Below are positions 57,849 through 64,000 of a stretch of DNA of 64,000 nucleotides, one piece after another; position 1 is the stretch's first letter; every line of letters starts with the position of its first letter. The DNA lies in assembly GCA_963730535.1 (NCBI GenBank), contig CAVSRU010000012.1, positions 310,001 to 374,000 on the forward strand, read 5' to 3'. Position numbers and translations under genes: made by a program. The stretch is from DASSUW01 sp963730535. Its GTDB lineage: Bacteria > Actinomycetota > Thermoleophilia > Solirubrobacterales > Solirubrobacteraceae. Under the pieces are notes generated by a model, which did no database searches, was not told the DNA's origin, and saw nothing but the letters and a program-made list of their open reading frames with translations.

Positions 57849-58414
57849 GCGCCGCCCAGGACCTGGCGACCGCGCTGCTGGCGCCCGAGGAGGCGCTGGC
57901 CATGGACGTGCACGGCGGCAAGGACGCTGCCGTCCTCGTGCCGGTCTTCGAGGACGGCGCAGGCGCGCTGCACGCCGTCTTCACCCGCCGCCGGCACGAC
58001 CTGCGCCGCCACGCCGGCGAGATCTCGTTCCCCGGCGGCCGCCAGGACGAGGGCGAGACGCTGCTCGAGACGGCGCTGCGGGAGGCGCACGAGGAGGTCG
58101 GCCTCCCGCCCGAGGCGGTCCAGGTCCTCGGCGCGCTGCCGCCCACGCCGACGTTCGTGACCAACTACGCGATCTATCCGTTCGTGGGGCTGATCGAGCC
58201 AGGCTTCGCCTGGGTGGCGCAGCACACCGAGGTCGACGAGGTGCTCGAGCTGCCGCTCCGCGACCTGCAGGAGGGCTACGGCGAGCGGCGGCTCATCCGC
58301 CGCGGCATCGCGTTCCGCACGCCGACCTACGAGACGGGCGGCCACCTCATCTGGGGGGCGACCGCCCGGATCCTCGGAGAATTGCTGTTTCGCCTCACCG
58401 CCACCACCAAGTGA
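57785..58414 (+). CDS. CoA-pyrophosphatase-type Nudix hydrolase
   Basis: Nudix domain with GRQDEGETLLETALREAHEE and VGLP, a complete GX5EX7REUXEEXGU box, and the preceding RRRHDLRRHAGEISFPGG, diagnostic of the CoA diphosphohydrolase (UPF0035/NudL) group. The start is uncertain: GTG 57785 overlaps OsmC by 64 bp, ATG 57902 is short, and homology seems to begin near 57845, where the codon is CTG. It probably cleaves CoA or acyl-CoA to phosphopantetheine and 3',5'-ADP. Confidence 0.85.
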   Translation: MPGAPDARGRGRVRRAGRASLSAAQDLATALLAPEEALAMDVHGGKDAAVLVPVFEDGAGALHAVFTRRRHDLRRHAGEISFPGGRQDEGETLLETALREAHEEVGLPPEAVQVLGALPPTPTFVTNYAIYPFVGLIEPGFAWVAQHTEVDEVLELPLRDLQEGYGERRLIRRGIAFRTPTYETGGHLIWGATARILGELLFRLTATTK

Positions 58415-58448
58415 CGGGCCCAGCGTTCGTGGTGGCGGTGATGCGACG

Positions 58449-59288
58449 TTACGGTCGCTCGATAGGCACGTCGACCAGGTTCCCCCACTCCGTCCACGAG
58501 CCGTCGTAGTTCTTGACGTCGTCCTTGCCCAGCAGCTCGTGGAGCACGAACCAGGTGTGGGCCGAGCGCTCGCCGATCCGGCAGTAGGCGATGATCGGCT
58601 CGCCGTTGGTGACGCCCTTCGAGTTGTAGAGCTCGGTCAGCTCGTCGGCCGACTTGAAGGTGCCGTCCTCGCGCACGGCCTGCGCCCACGGGACCGACGC
58701 GGCGCCGGGGATGTGGCCGCCGCGCTGGGCGCCCTCCTGCTCGTAGCCGGGCATCGCGATGACCTCGCCGGAGTACTCCTGCGGCGAGCGGACGTCGACG
58801 AGGCGGGTCGAGGAGTCGAGCGCGGCGAGCACCTCGTCGCGGCGGGCGCGGATCGCGTCGTCGCCCGGCTGGGCGGTGAAGCTCGCCGGCTCGTTGCTCG
58901 GGACCTCGGTGCTGGTCGGCCGGCCCTCGGCGATCCACTTCTCGCGCGGGCCGTTGACGAGCTTCACATCGTCGTGGCCGTAGTACTTGAGGTACCAGTA
59001 CGTGTAGGCGGCGAACCAGTTGTTGCGGTCGCCGTAGAGGACGATCGTGTGGTCGTTGGAGAGCCCCCGCGAGCCGAACAGCTCGCCGAACGCCTCGGGT
59101 CCCAGGAAGTCGCGCTTGACCTGGTCCTGGAGGTCCTTCTGCCAGTCGAACCCGATCGCGCCCGGGATGTGGGCCTCCGCGTAGAGCGCGGGATTCTCGT
59201 CGACCTCGACGATGCGCACGTTGGGATCCTCGAGATGGTCCTCGACCCACTGGGTGTCGACGAGGACGTCGTTGACGTACTCTGCCAC
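58449..59288 (-). CDS. Thiosulfate/3-mercaptopyruvate sulfurtransferase (tandem rhodanese)
   Basis: 279 residues. The inactive N-terminal rhodanese domain has DTQWVEDHLEDPNVRIVEVD, HIPGAIGFDW and IVLYGDRNNWFAAYTYWYLK. The catalytic C-terminal domain has LVDVRSPQEYSGE, GHIPGAASVPWAQAV and IIAYCRIGERSAHTWFVL with the persulfide cysteine. CRIGERS matches actinobacterial CysA/SseA sulfurtransferases. AGGAGGAGC precedes ATG 59288. Confidence 0.94.
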   Translation of the reverse strand: MAEYVNDVLVDTQWVEDHLEDPNVRIVEVDENPALYAEAHIPGAIGFDWQKDLQDQVKRDFLGPEAFGELFGSRGLSNDHTIVLYGDRNNWFAAYTYWYLKYYGHDDVKLVNGPREKWIAEGRPTSTEVPSNEPASFTAQPGDDAIRARRDEVLAALDSSTRLVDVRSPQEYSGEVIAMPGYEQEGAQRGGHIPGAASVPWAQAVREDGTFKSADELTELYNSKGVTNGEPIIAYCRIGERSAHTWFVLHELLGKDDVKNYDGSWTEWGNLVDVPIERP

Positions 59289-59333
59289 GCTGCTCCTCCT
59301 AATTCCTACCGGCTTTGAAGGGATTAGGGCTCA

Positions 59334-59765
59334 TCATAGCCCCAGGAGCCGGTGCACCGCCGCCCGCGCGTCCCCACCGGGCGCGATCACCTCGACCGGG
59401 ATCTGCCAGCGCACAGCGGCGTCGCGGGCGATCGCCTCGCCCGCCGCCGAGCCGCGCTCGTAGACCACGCCGCGCACCGGCGTGTCGACGAGCTTCTCGA
59501 ACAGCATCCGCAGCCGCCCGTCGTGAAGGTCCGGCGCCGGGACGCTCCCGAGCAGCCAGCAGATCACCGTCACCCCCGCCAGCGCTCCCATCAGCGTGGC
59601 GATCCGGTCGGGGTCACCCACGTAAGGCTCGGCGCCCGCCTCGGCGATCGCCGCTGTCCGCTCGGCATCCCGCGTCGTCCCCCGCACGGCGTGCCCGTCG
59701 GCCACCAGCGCGCGGGCCAGCGAGCGCCCGCGGCACCCGCAGCCGACGATCAGGACTCGCGCCAC
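59334..59765 (-). CDS. NAD(P)-binding protein, short epimerase-like
   Basis: 143 residues from GTG 59765. VLIVGCGCRGRSLARALVAD is a dinucleotide-binding turn, followed by VRGTTRDAERTAAIAEAGAE and VTVICWLLGSVPAPD. The usual GXGXXG reads GCGCRG. It is half the length of an SDR epimerase and lacks the YxxxK catalytic pair, so it may be a regulator or binding protein only. The end (EVIAPGGDARAAVHRLLGL) is intact. It overlaps the upstream membrane protein gene by 16 bp. Confidence 0.75.
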   Translation of the reverse strand: MARVLIVGCGCRGRSLARALVADGHAVRGTTRDAERTAAIAEAGAEPYVGDPDRIATLMGALAGVTVICWLLGSVPAPDLHDGRLRMLFEKLVDTPVRGVVYERGSAAGEAIARDAAVRWQIPVEVIAPGGDARAAVHRLLGL

Positions 59766-60034
59766 CGCCGCTTCTCCGCCTCCTCCTCGCGCACGCGCTG
59801 CTCGATCTCCTCCTCGCTGATCTCCGGCGCTCCGCGGCGGCGCTTGAGCTCGTTCTGCGCCTCGATCATCTGCGCGACGTCGTCGAGCTCGTTCTGGGCC
59901 TCCGCCTCCGGCGAGCGGGTCGGCTTCCAGTCCAAGTAGTCGCGCGGCGAGCGGTCGGAGAAGAGGCCGAGCAGCACGACGGCGACGACGAAGAAGGCCA
60001 GCGTGCCGCCGAAGACCACCGTGAACGCGTCCAC
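59750..60034 (-). CDS. Small single-pass membrane protein with charged tail
   Basis: 94 residues. One N-terminal helix (FTVVFGGTLAFFVVAVVLLG) is followed by SDRSPRDYLDWKPTRSPEAE and a long acidic and basic helix likely to form a coiled coil (MIEAQNELKRRRGAPEISEE). No family name is known to me, but the design is of an anchored cytoplasmic coiled coil. Divergent from the acyl-CoA dehydrogenase. Confidence 0.75.
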   Translation of the reverse strand: MDAFTVVFGGTLAFFVVAVVLLGLFSDRSPRDYLDWKPTRSPEAEAQNELDDVAQMIEAQNELKRRRGAPEISEEEIEQRVREEEAEKRRWRES

Positions 60035-60063
60035 CCGACGGCATCGTAGTAGCGTCGTCGCGC

Positions 60064-61218
60064 ATGGATTTCGACTTGACCGACGAGCAGGAGCTCATCC
60101 GTGAGACCGCGCGGTCGTTCGCCGGCCGCGAGCTCGCCGAGCGCGCCCGGGAGAACGACCGCAACCACCACTTCGACACGGAGCTCGTGGCGAAGATCGC
60201 CGACCAGGGCTATCTCGGCGCCATCGTGCCGCAGGAATACGGCGGTGCCGGCCTCGACTACATCACGTACGCGGTCGTGGTCGAGGAGATCGGTCGCCAC
60301 GACTCGGCGATGCGCACGGTCATCTCCGTCCAGACCTCGCTCGTCTGCTCGTCGATCCTGCGCTGGGGCACCGAGGAGCAGAAGCAGCGCTACCTGCCGA
60401 AGCTGTGCTCCGGCGAGTGGCTCGGCTGCTTCGGGCTCACCGAGCCCGACACCGGGTCCGACGCCGCGAACCAGAAGACTCGCGCGCGCAAGACCGACGA
60501 CGGCTGGGTGCTGAACGGCAACAAGATGTGGATCTCGCTCGGCAACCACGCCAAGGTGGCGATGGTCTTCGCCCAGACCGACCCGGAGAAGCAGCACCGG
60601 GGACTGGCCTGCTTCCTCGTCCCGACCGACACGCCGGGCTTCTCGACCCAGGAGATCCACGGGAAGATGGGCCTCCACGGGTCGGACACCGCGTCGCTGG
60701 CCCTCGACGACGTCGAGGTGCCCGACGACGCGCTGATGGGCGAGGTCGGCGAGGGCTTCAAGGTCGCCATGAGCGCGCTCGACTCCGGCCGCTACTCGGT
60801 GGCCGCCGGCTGCGTGGGCGTGTGCCAGGGATCGCTCGACCACTCGGTCGCCTACGCCAAGGAGCGTCACCAGTTCGGGCGCCCGATCGGCTCCTTCCAG
60901 CTCGTGCAGGCGATGATCGCCGACATGCGCGTGCAGACGGACGCGGCGCGGCTGCTCGTCTTCCGGGCCGGCGCCCTGAAGGACGCCGGCAAGCCGAGCA
61001 CCACCGAGACCTCGATCGCCAAGCTGTACGCGACCGAGGCAGCGCAGAACTGCTCGCACCTGGCGATCCAGGTGCACGGTGGGTCAGGCTACGTCGACGA
61101 CCACCCGGTCGAGCGCTACTTCCGCGACGTGCGGGTCACGACCCTCTACGAGGGCACGTCGCAGATCCAGAAGCTCATCATCGGGCGCGCCGAGACCGGG
61201 CTCAACGCACTCGCGTAG
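60064..61218 (+). CDS. Acyl-CoA dehydrogenase
   Basis: 384 residues. N-terminal helices (DFDLTDEQELIRETARSFAG), FAD-contact motifs CFGLTEPDTGSDAA and GNKMWISLGNHAKVAMVF, and the C-terminal helical domain with KERHQFGRPIGSFQLVQAMI, AIQVHGGSGYVDDHPVERYF and TTLYEGTSQIQKLIIGR, whose glutamate is the catalytic base. It is of the short/medium-chain type that feeds electrons to ETF. The 3' end overlaps trxB on the other strand by 17 bp. Confidence 0.94.
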   Translation: MDFDLTDEQELIRETARSFAGRELAERARENDRNHHFDTELVAKIADQGYLGAIVPQEYGGAGLDYITYAVVVEEIGRHDSAMRTVISVQTSLVCSSILRWGTEEQKQRYLPKLCSGEWLGCFGLTEPDTGSDAANQKTRARKTDDGWVLNGNKMWISLGNHAKVAMVFAQTDPEKQHRGLACFLVPTDTPGFSTQEIHGKMGLHGSDTASLALDDVEVPDDALMGEVGEGFKVAMSALDSGRYSVAAGCVGVCQGSLDHSVAYAKERHQFGRPIGSFQLVQAMIADMRVQTDAARLLVFRAGALKDAGKPSTTETSIAKLYATEAAQNCSHLAIQVHGGSGYVDDHPVERYFRDVRVTTLYEGTSQIQKLIIGRAETGLNALA

Positions 61219-62221
61219 GCTCGGCCACCGGCGCCCACTGCTCCTCGGCGAGGTCGCCGGTGCCCTCGAGCGCGGCCGGCGTCGGCACCGCGGGGTTGTC
61301 GCGCAGGTACCACTCCGAGTCGAGCGCGGCCATACAGCCGGAGCCTGCGGCGGTGACGGCCTGGCGGTAGGTGTGGTCGACGAGGTCGCCGGCCGCGAAC
61401 ATCCCGGGCACGTTGGTCCGGGTGGACTTGCCCTCGGTCAGCACGTAGCCGTTGGGGTCGGTCTCGACGATGCCCTCGACCAGCTCGGACTGCGGCTCGT
61501 GGCCGACCGCGATGAACGCGCCGTGCATCGGCAGCTCGCGATGCTCGCCGGTCTCGACGTTGCGCAGCCGCGCGCGGTCGAGCACGCCCTCGTCCGAGGC
61601 GACGAACTCCTCCACCACGTACGGGGTCAGGAAGTCGATGTTCGGCATCGAGCGCGCGCGCTCGAGCATGATCTTGGAGGCGCGGAACTCGTCCCGCCGG
61701 TTGACGATCGTCACCTTCGAGGAGAACTTGGCGAGGAAGATCGCCTCCTCCATCGCGGAGTCGCCGCCGCCGACGATGATCGTCTCGCGGTCCTTGTAGA
61801 ACGCCGCGTCACACGTCGCGCAATAGGAAACGCCGCGGCCGCCGAGCTCCTCCTCGCCGGGCACGCCCAGCTTCTTGTGCTCGGCGCCCATGGCCAGGAC
61901 CACCGCGCGGGCCTCGTAGAGGTCCTCGTCGACCCACACGCGGAACGGCTCGCCGGGCGCCCGAGCAGGCTCGACGCGGGTGACGTTCTCGGTCACGAAG
62001 CGCGCGCCGAAGCGCTCGGCCTGGTCGCGCAGGTCCTGCATCATCTGCGGGCCCATGACGCCCTCGGGGTAGCCGGGGAAGTTCTCGACGTCGGTCGTCT
62101 GCTGGAGCAGGCCGCCCCACATCCAGCCCTCGATGACGAGCGGCTCGAGGTTGGCGCGGGCGGTGTACAGCGCGGCTGTGTAGCCGGCCGGTCCGCTCCC
62201 GATGATGATGACGTTTTCCAT
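61202..62221 (-). CDS. trxB: Thioredoxin-disulfide reductase
   Basis: 339 residues. FAD site VIIIGSGPAGYTAALYTAR, NADPH site TIIVGGGDSAMEEAIFLAKF, redox disulfide YCATCDAAFY and the terminal FAAGDLVDHTYRQAVTAAGS. Position 32-60 reads GWMWGGLLQQTTDVENFPGY, as in actinobacterial TrxB. A C-terminal extension of about 25 residues follows the core. It reduces thioredoxin with NADPH. No thioredoxin gene is adjacent. Confidence 0.95.
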   Translation of the reverse strand: MENVIIIGSGPAGYTAALYTARANLEPLVIEGWMWGGLLQQTTDVENFPGYPEGVMGPQMMQDLRDQAERFGARFVTENVTRVEPARAPGEPFRVWVDEDLYEARAVVLAMGAEHKKLGVPGEEELGGRGVSYCATCDAAFYKDRETIIVGGGDSAMEEAIFLAKFSSKVTIVNRRDEFRASKIMLERARSMPNIDFLTPYVVEEFVASDEGVLDRARLRNVETGEHRELPMHGAFIAVGHEPQSELVEGIVETDPNGYVLTEGKSTRTNVPGMFAAGDLVDHTYRQAVTAAGSGCMAALDSEWYLRDNPAVPTPAALEGTGDLAEEQWAPVAEPTRVR

Positions 62222-62258
62222 AGATTTCTTAGTCCCCGTTCGGCCCCGATTCCTTACT

Positions 62259-63362
62259 TCACTTTGTATAGCTTAGCGCCCATTGCTCGACCGTACGCCG
62301 CAGCTGGAAGTACGCGATCACGCCCGGGATCAGCGGCAGCCAGAACGTGAACGCACGGTAGACGAGCACCGCGACGACGGCCAGACCGCCGTCGACCCCG
62401 AAGGCCACGAACGACGCGATCATGCCGCCCTCGACGCCGCCGACGCCGCCCGGCATCGGCAGCAGGTTGCCGAGCATCCCGACGAAGAACGCCTGCACGA
62501 GCACGGCGGGCGGCGGCGAGGCGCCGAACGCGCGGAAGGCCGCCCACAGCACGAGGATCTGCGCCGCCCAGAAGAGGATCGCGCCGAGCAGCGCCGGGTC
62601 GCGGGACCGCACATGGGCAAGCGCGTCGCGCATGCCCGCCGAGGCCGCAGCGGGCAGGTTCGCCGCCGTCTGGGCGAAGCGGGCGAGCCGCCCGTGGCTG
62701 CTCGCCCAGCCGCTCAGGCGCCGCTGGAGGTCGGTGGGAATGAGCGCGATCGCGAGCCCGATGGCCAGCGCGATGACGGCCAGGATGGCGGGGACGACTG
62801 TGAGCCCGAACGGCGCCTCACCCTCGAAGAGCCCCAGCCGCAGGCCCAGCCCGCAGACGAACAGGGCGAGCACGTAGGGGAAGTACGTGAGGATCAGGAA
62901 CGAGAGCGTCCGGTCCGCCACGTCGCGCTTGCGCAGGCCCGCGCGCCGCAGCGCCCAGGCGGTCAGGACCAGCCCGCCCGCCCCGCCGGCCGCGAAGATG
63001 CGTGACGCGGCGAGCCCCGCCATCGTGATCTGGTAGGACTCGCGCCAGCCGATCCGCTCGCTGCCCCACACGCGCGAGAACACGCCCCGGAACATCATCA
63101 CGTACCCGGCGAACATCCCGAACGTGAAGGCGAACGCGAGCGACAGCCAGTACGGGCTGCCGTCCTCGATCCGGCTCCACGTGTCGTCGAGCCCGGCGAG
63201 CTGGGGCAGCAGGTAGTAGAGCCCGGCGATCGAGGCGACGAGGAAGCCGCCGAGGAAGAGCATGTTGCGGGCGGTGAACTGGAGGCGTGGCGGGGTGCCG
63301 CCCTCGCCGTCCTCCCCGTCCTCGTTCGGCGTCGTGACAGGGGCGGTCGTGTCGCTCGTCAT
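62259..63362 (-). CDS. Flippase-like protein (LPG synthase TM/YbhN family)
   Basis: 367 residues from ATG 63362. A disordered acidic N-terminus (DTTAPVTTPNEDGEDGEG) precedes about eight helices with AASRIFAAGGAGGLVLTAWA and LLPMPGGVGGVEGGMIASFV, the same motifs as in the paralogue at 7698-8768. It lacks the soluble aminoacyl-transfer domain, pointing to lipid translocation. Its ATG overlaps the stop of the PAP2-like gene (ATGA), so lipid phosphatase and flippase are expressed together. Confidence 0.9.
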   Translation of the reverse strand: MTSDTTAPVTTPNEDGEDGEGGTPPRLQFTARNMLFLGGFLVASIAGLYYLLPQLAGLDDTWSRIEDGSPYWLSLAFAFTFGMFAGYVMMFRGVFSRVWGSERIGWRESYQITMAGLAASRIFAAGGAGGLVLTAWALRRAGLRKRDVADRTLSFLILTYFPYVLALFVCGLGLRLGLFEGEAPFGLTVVPAILAVIALAIGLAIALIPTDLQRRLSGWASSHGRLARFAQTAANLPAAASAGMRDALAHVRSRDPALLGAILFWAAQILVLWAAFRAFGASPPPAVLVQAFFVGMLGNLLPMPGGVGGVEGGMIASFVAFGVDGGLAVVAVLVYRAFTFWLPLIPGVIAYFQLRRTVEQWALSYTK

Positions 63363-64000
63363 CGGGCGGCCCGCTCCAGCGCCTGCACGGCCCGCGACAG
63401 CCGGCGCGCCGGCCCGGCCGCCGCGGGTGCCCCCACGCGCACGCCCTCGGCGAGCGCCAACCCGGCCGCGAGGTCGACGACGTAGTGCTCGCCCAGGTAG
63501 ACGAGCGCCACGCCGAGCAGGATCGCGTACGTCCAGCCGAGGCGGCCGGCCACGCTCCCCGTCTCCGACAGCACGTGAGCGGCCGAGACGGATGTCGCGA
63601 AATGCAGGGACGGCATGGCGGCCAGCGGGTTGCCTCCCAGGACACCGTACAGCGGGGCCCAGCCGGACCGCCAGAAGTGCTCGCCGTACTCCACCATCAT
63701 CCGCCGCAGCTCCGGCGTGCGGCCATCCTCCATCAGGCCCTCGGCCGAGGCGTACCACGGCGGCGCCGTGGGGACCGCCCAGTAGCCGATCAGCCCGAGG
63801 TCGAACGTCGCGTAGATCCGCGCGGCGCCGTTCGGCAAGCGCTCCGGGTGGCGCAGCAGCAGGTAGGCGACCGTGCCGTGGGGGAACGCGAACCACAGCC
63901 AGTGCGACCAGATCAGCAGCTTCTCCCACGCGCGGAAGGTGCCCGGGGTGCCGAGCGAGCGCTGGAGCCGCAGCGTCGGCGTCGTGCCGCCGCCCAGCAG
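63359..64000 (-). CDS. PAP2-like (inositolphosphotransferase-type) membrane protein, partial
   Basis: The frame runs open to the window edge (214 codons, no N-terminus). It contains MPSLHFATSVSAAHVLSE, the PSLH form of the PAP2 second motif, and LVYLGEHYVVDLAAGLALAE, the third motif (H-x3-D), between hydrophobic helices. The PSLH variant and spacing match the PAP2_3/Aur1-like branch. TTG 63838 is not the real start because the coding sequence continues upstream (WEKLLIWSHWLWFAFPHGTV). Coupled to the flippase gene. Confidence 0.85.
   Translation of the reverse strand: MLGGGTTPTLRLQRSLGTPGTFRAWEKLLIWSHWLWFAFPHGTVAYLLLRHPERLPNGAARIYATFDLGLIGYWAVPTAPPWYASAEGLMEDGRTPELRRMMVEYGEHFWRSGWAPLYGVLGGNPLAAMPSLHFATSVSAAHVLSETGSVAGRLGWTYAILLGVALVYLGEHYVVDLAAGLALAEGVRVGAPAAAGPARRLSRAVQALERAAR

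Overview
The window is very GC-rich, has short intergenic gaps and many ATGA/GTGA start-stop overlaps, and frequently uses GTG and TTG starts. Gene content (an actinobacterial-style AbiEi-like/DUF559 protein, DUF1015, DUF5996, MMPL transporter, ECF sigma factor) suggests a high-GC actinobacterium. My best guess is the Thermoleophilia/Solirubrobacterales, but that is inferred from protein resemblance only; there is no rRNA in the window.

Layout. 1-9000: regulators (LysR, TetR), a VOC protein, small exported and basic proteins, PAP2 phosphatases, then a badly frame-disrupted stretch (about 4200-7440) holding a PAP2 protein, a family 2 glycosyltransferase, an MFS transporter, a lipid kinase and an epimerase fragment, followed by a YbhN/LPG-synthase-TM-like flippase. 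9000-24500: cysteine hydrolase, ferredoxin-reductase-like flavoprotein with folE, ECF sigma factor with a zinc-finger partner, aldo/keto reductase, MMPL exporter, STAS protein, SDR and hydrolase, LysR regulator divergent from an acyl-CoA desaturase, ATP-dependent DNA ligase with MOSC protein, and an ABC exporter. 24700-40240: tRNA-His, then a nearly complete purine-catabolism locus. Three xanthine-dehydrogenase-type subunits, a guanine/8-oxoguanine-type deaminase and adenine deaminase feed urate to uricase, HIU hydrolase, OHCU decarboxylase, allantoinase and an allantoate amidohydrolase-type enzyme, with an AzgA-like purine permease and an extracellular solute-binding lipoprotein. 40290-53200: pyruvate kinase, sensors and small membrane proteins, quinone-reductase-like and epoxide-hydrolase-like enzymes, tRNA-Arg, an NrtR-like Nudix regulator, a ferredoxin/ferredoxin-reductase pair, a Rieske flavoprotein, an exported beta-propeller-like protein and a P-loop kinase. 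53211-54358: a small integrated-element remnant bounded by a 26-bp duplication of the 3' end of tRNA-Pro. 54393-64000: EamA transporter, CAP protein, DUF1015, OsmC, Nudix, rhodanese, acyl-CoA dehydrogenase, thioredoxin reductase, a second flippase-like protein and a PAP2-like protein running off the end.

The most unusual signal is a family of dispersed composite palindromes at 1091-1332, 8813-8884, 32313-32490 and 55942-56149. They have related terminal sequences (two variants) and, in the three longer ones, internal hairpins built from related units of about 18 bp. In one element the two ends supply the last codons and stop codons of both flanking convergent genes. The element at 32313-32490 contains the start codon of an AbiEi-like/DUF559 putative endonuclease gene, and a near-exact copy of the same terminal sequence lies inside that gene. 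The gene and repeat sit between the two halves of the purine locus. This resembles the relation of REP sequences to RAYT proteins, but with a different protein family; that comparison is a hypothesis.

Caveat: frameshifts cluster at about 4200-7440, 25240, 26580-27490, 32010-32150 and 37150-37190 in genes that are otherwise well conserved. Assembly or basecalling errors explain most of them more simply than biology does.
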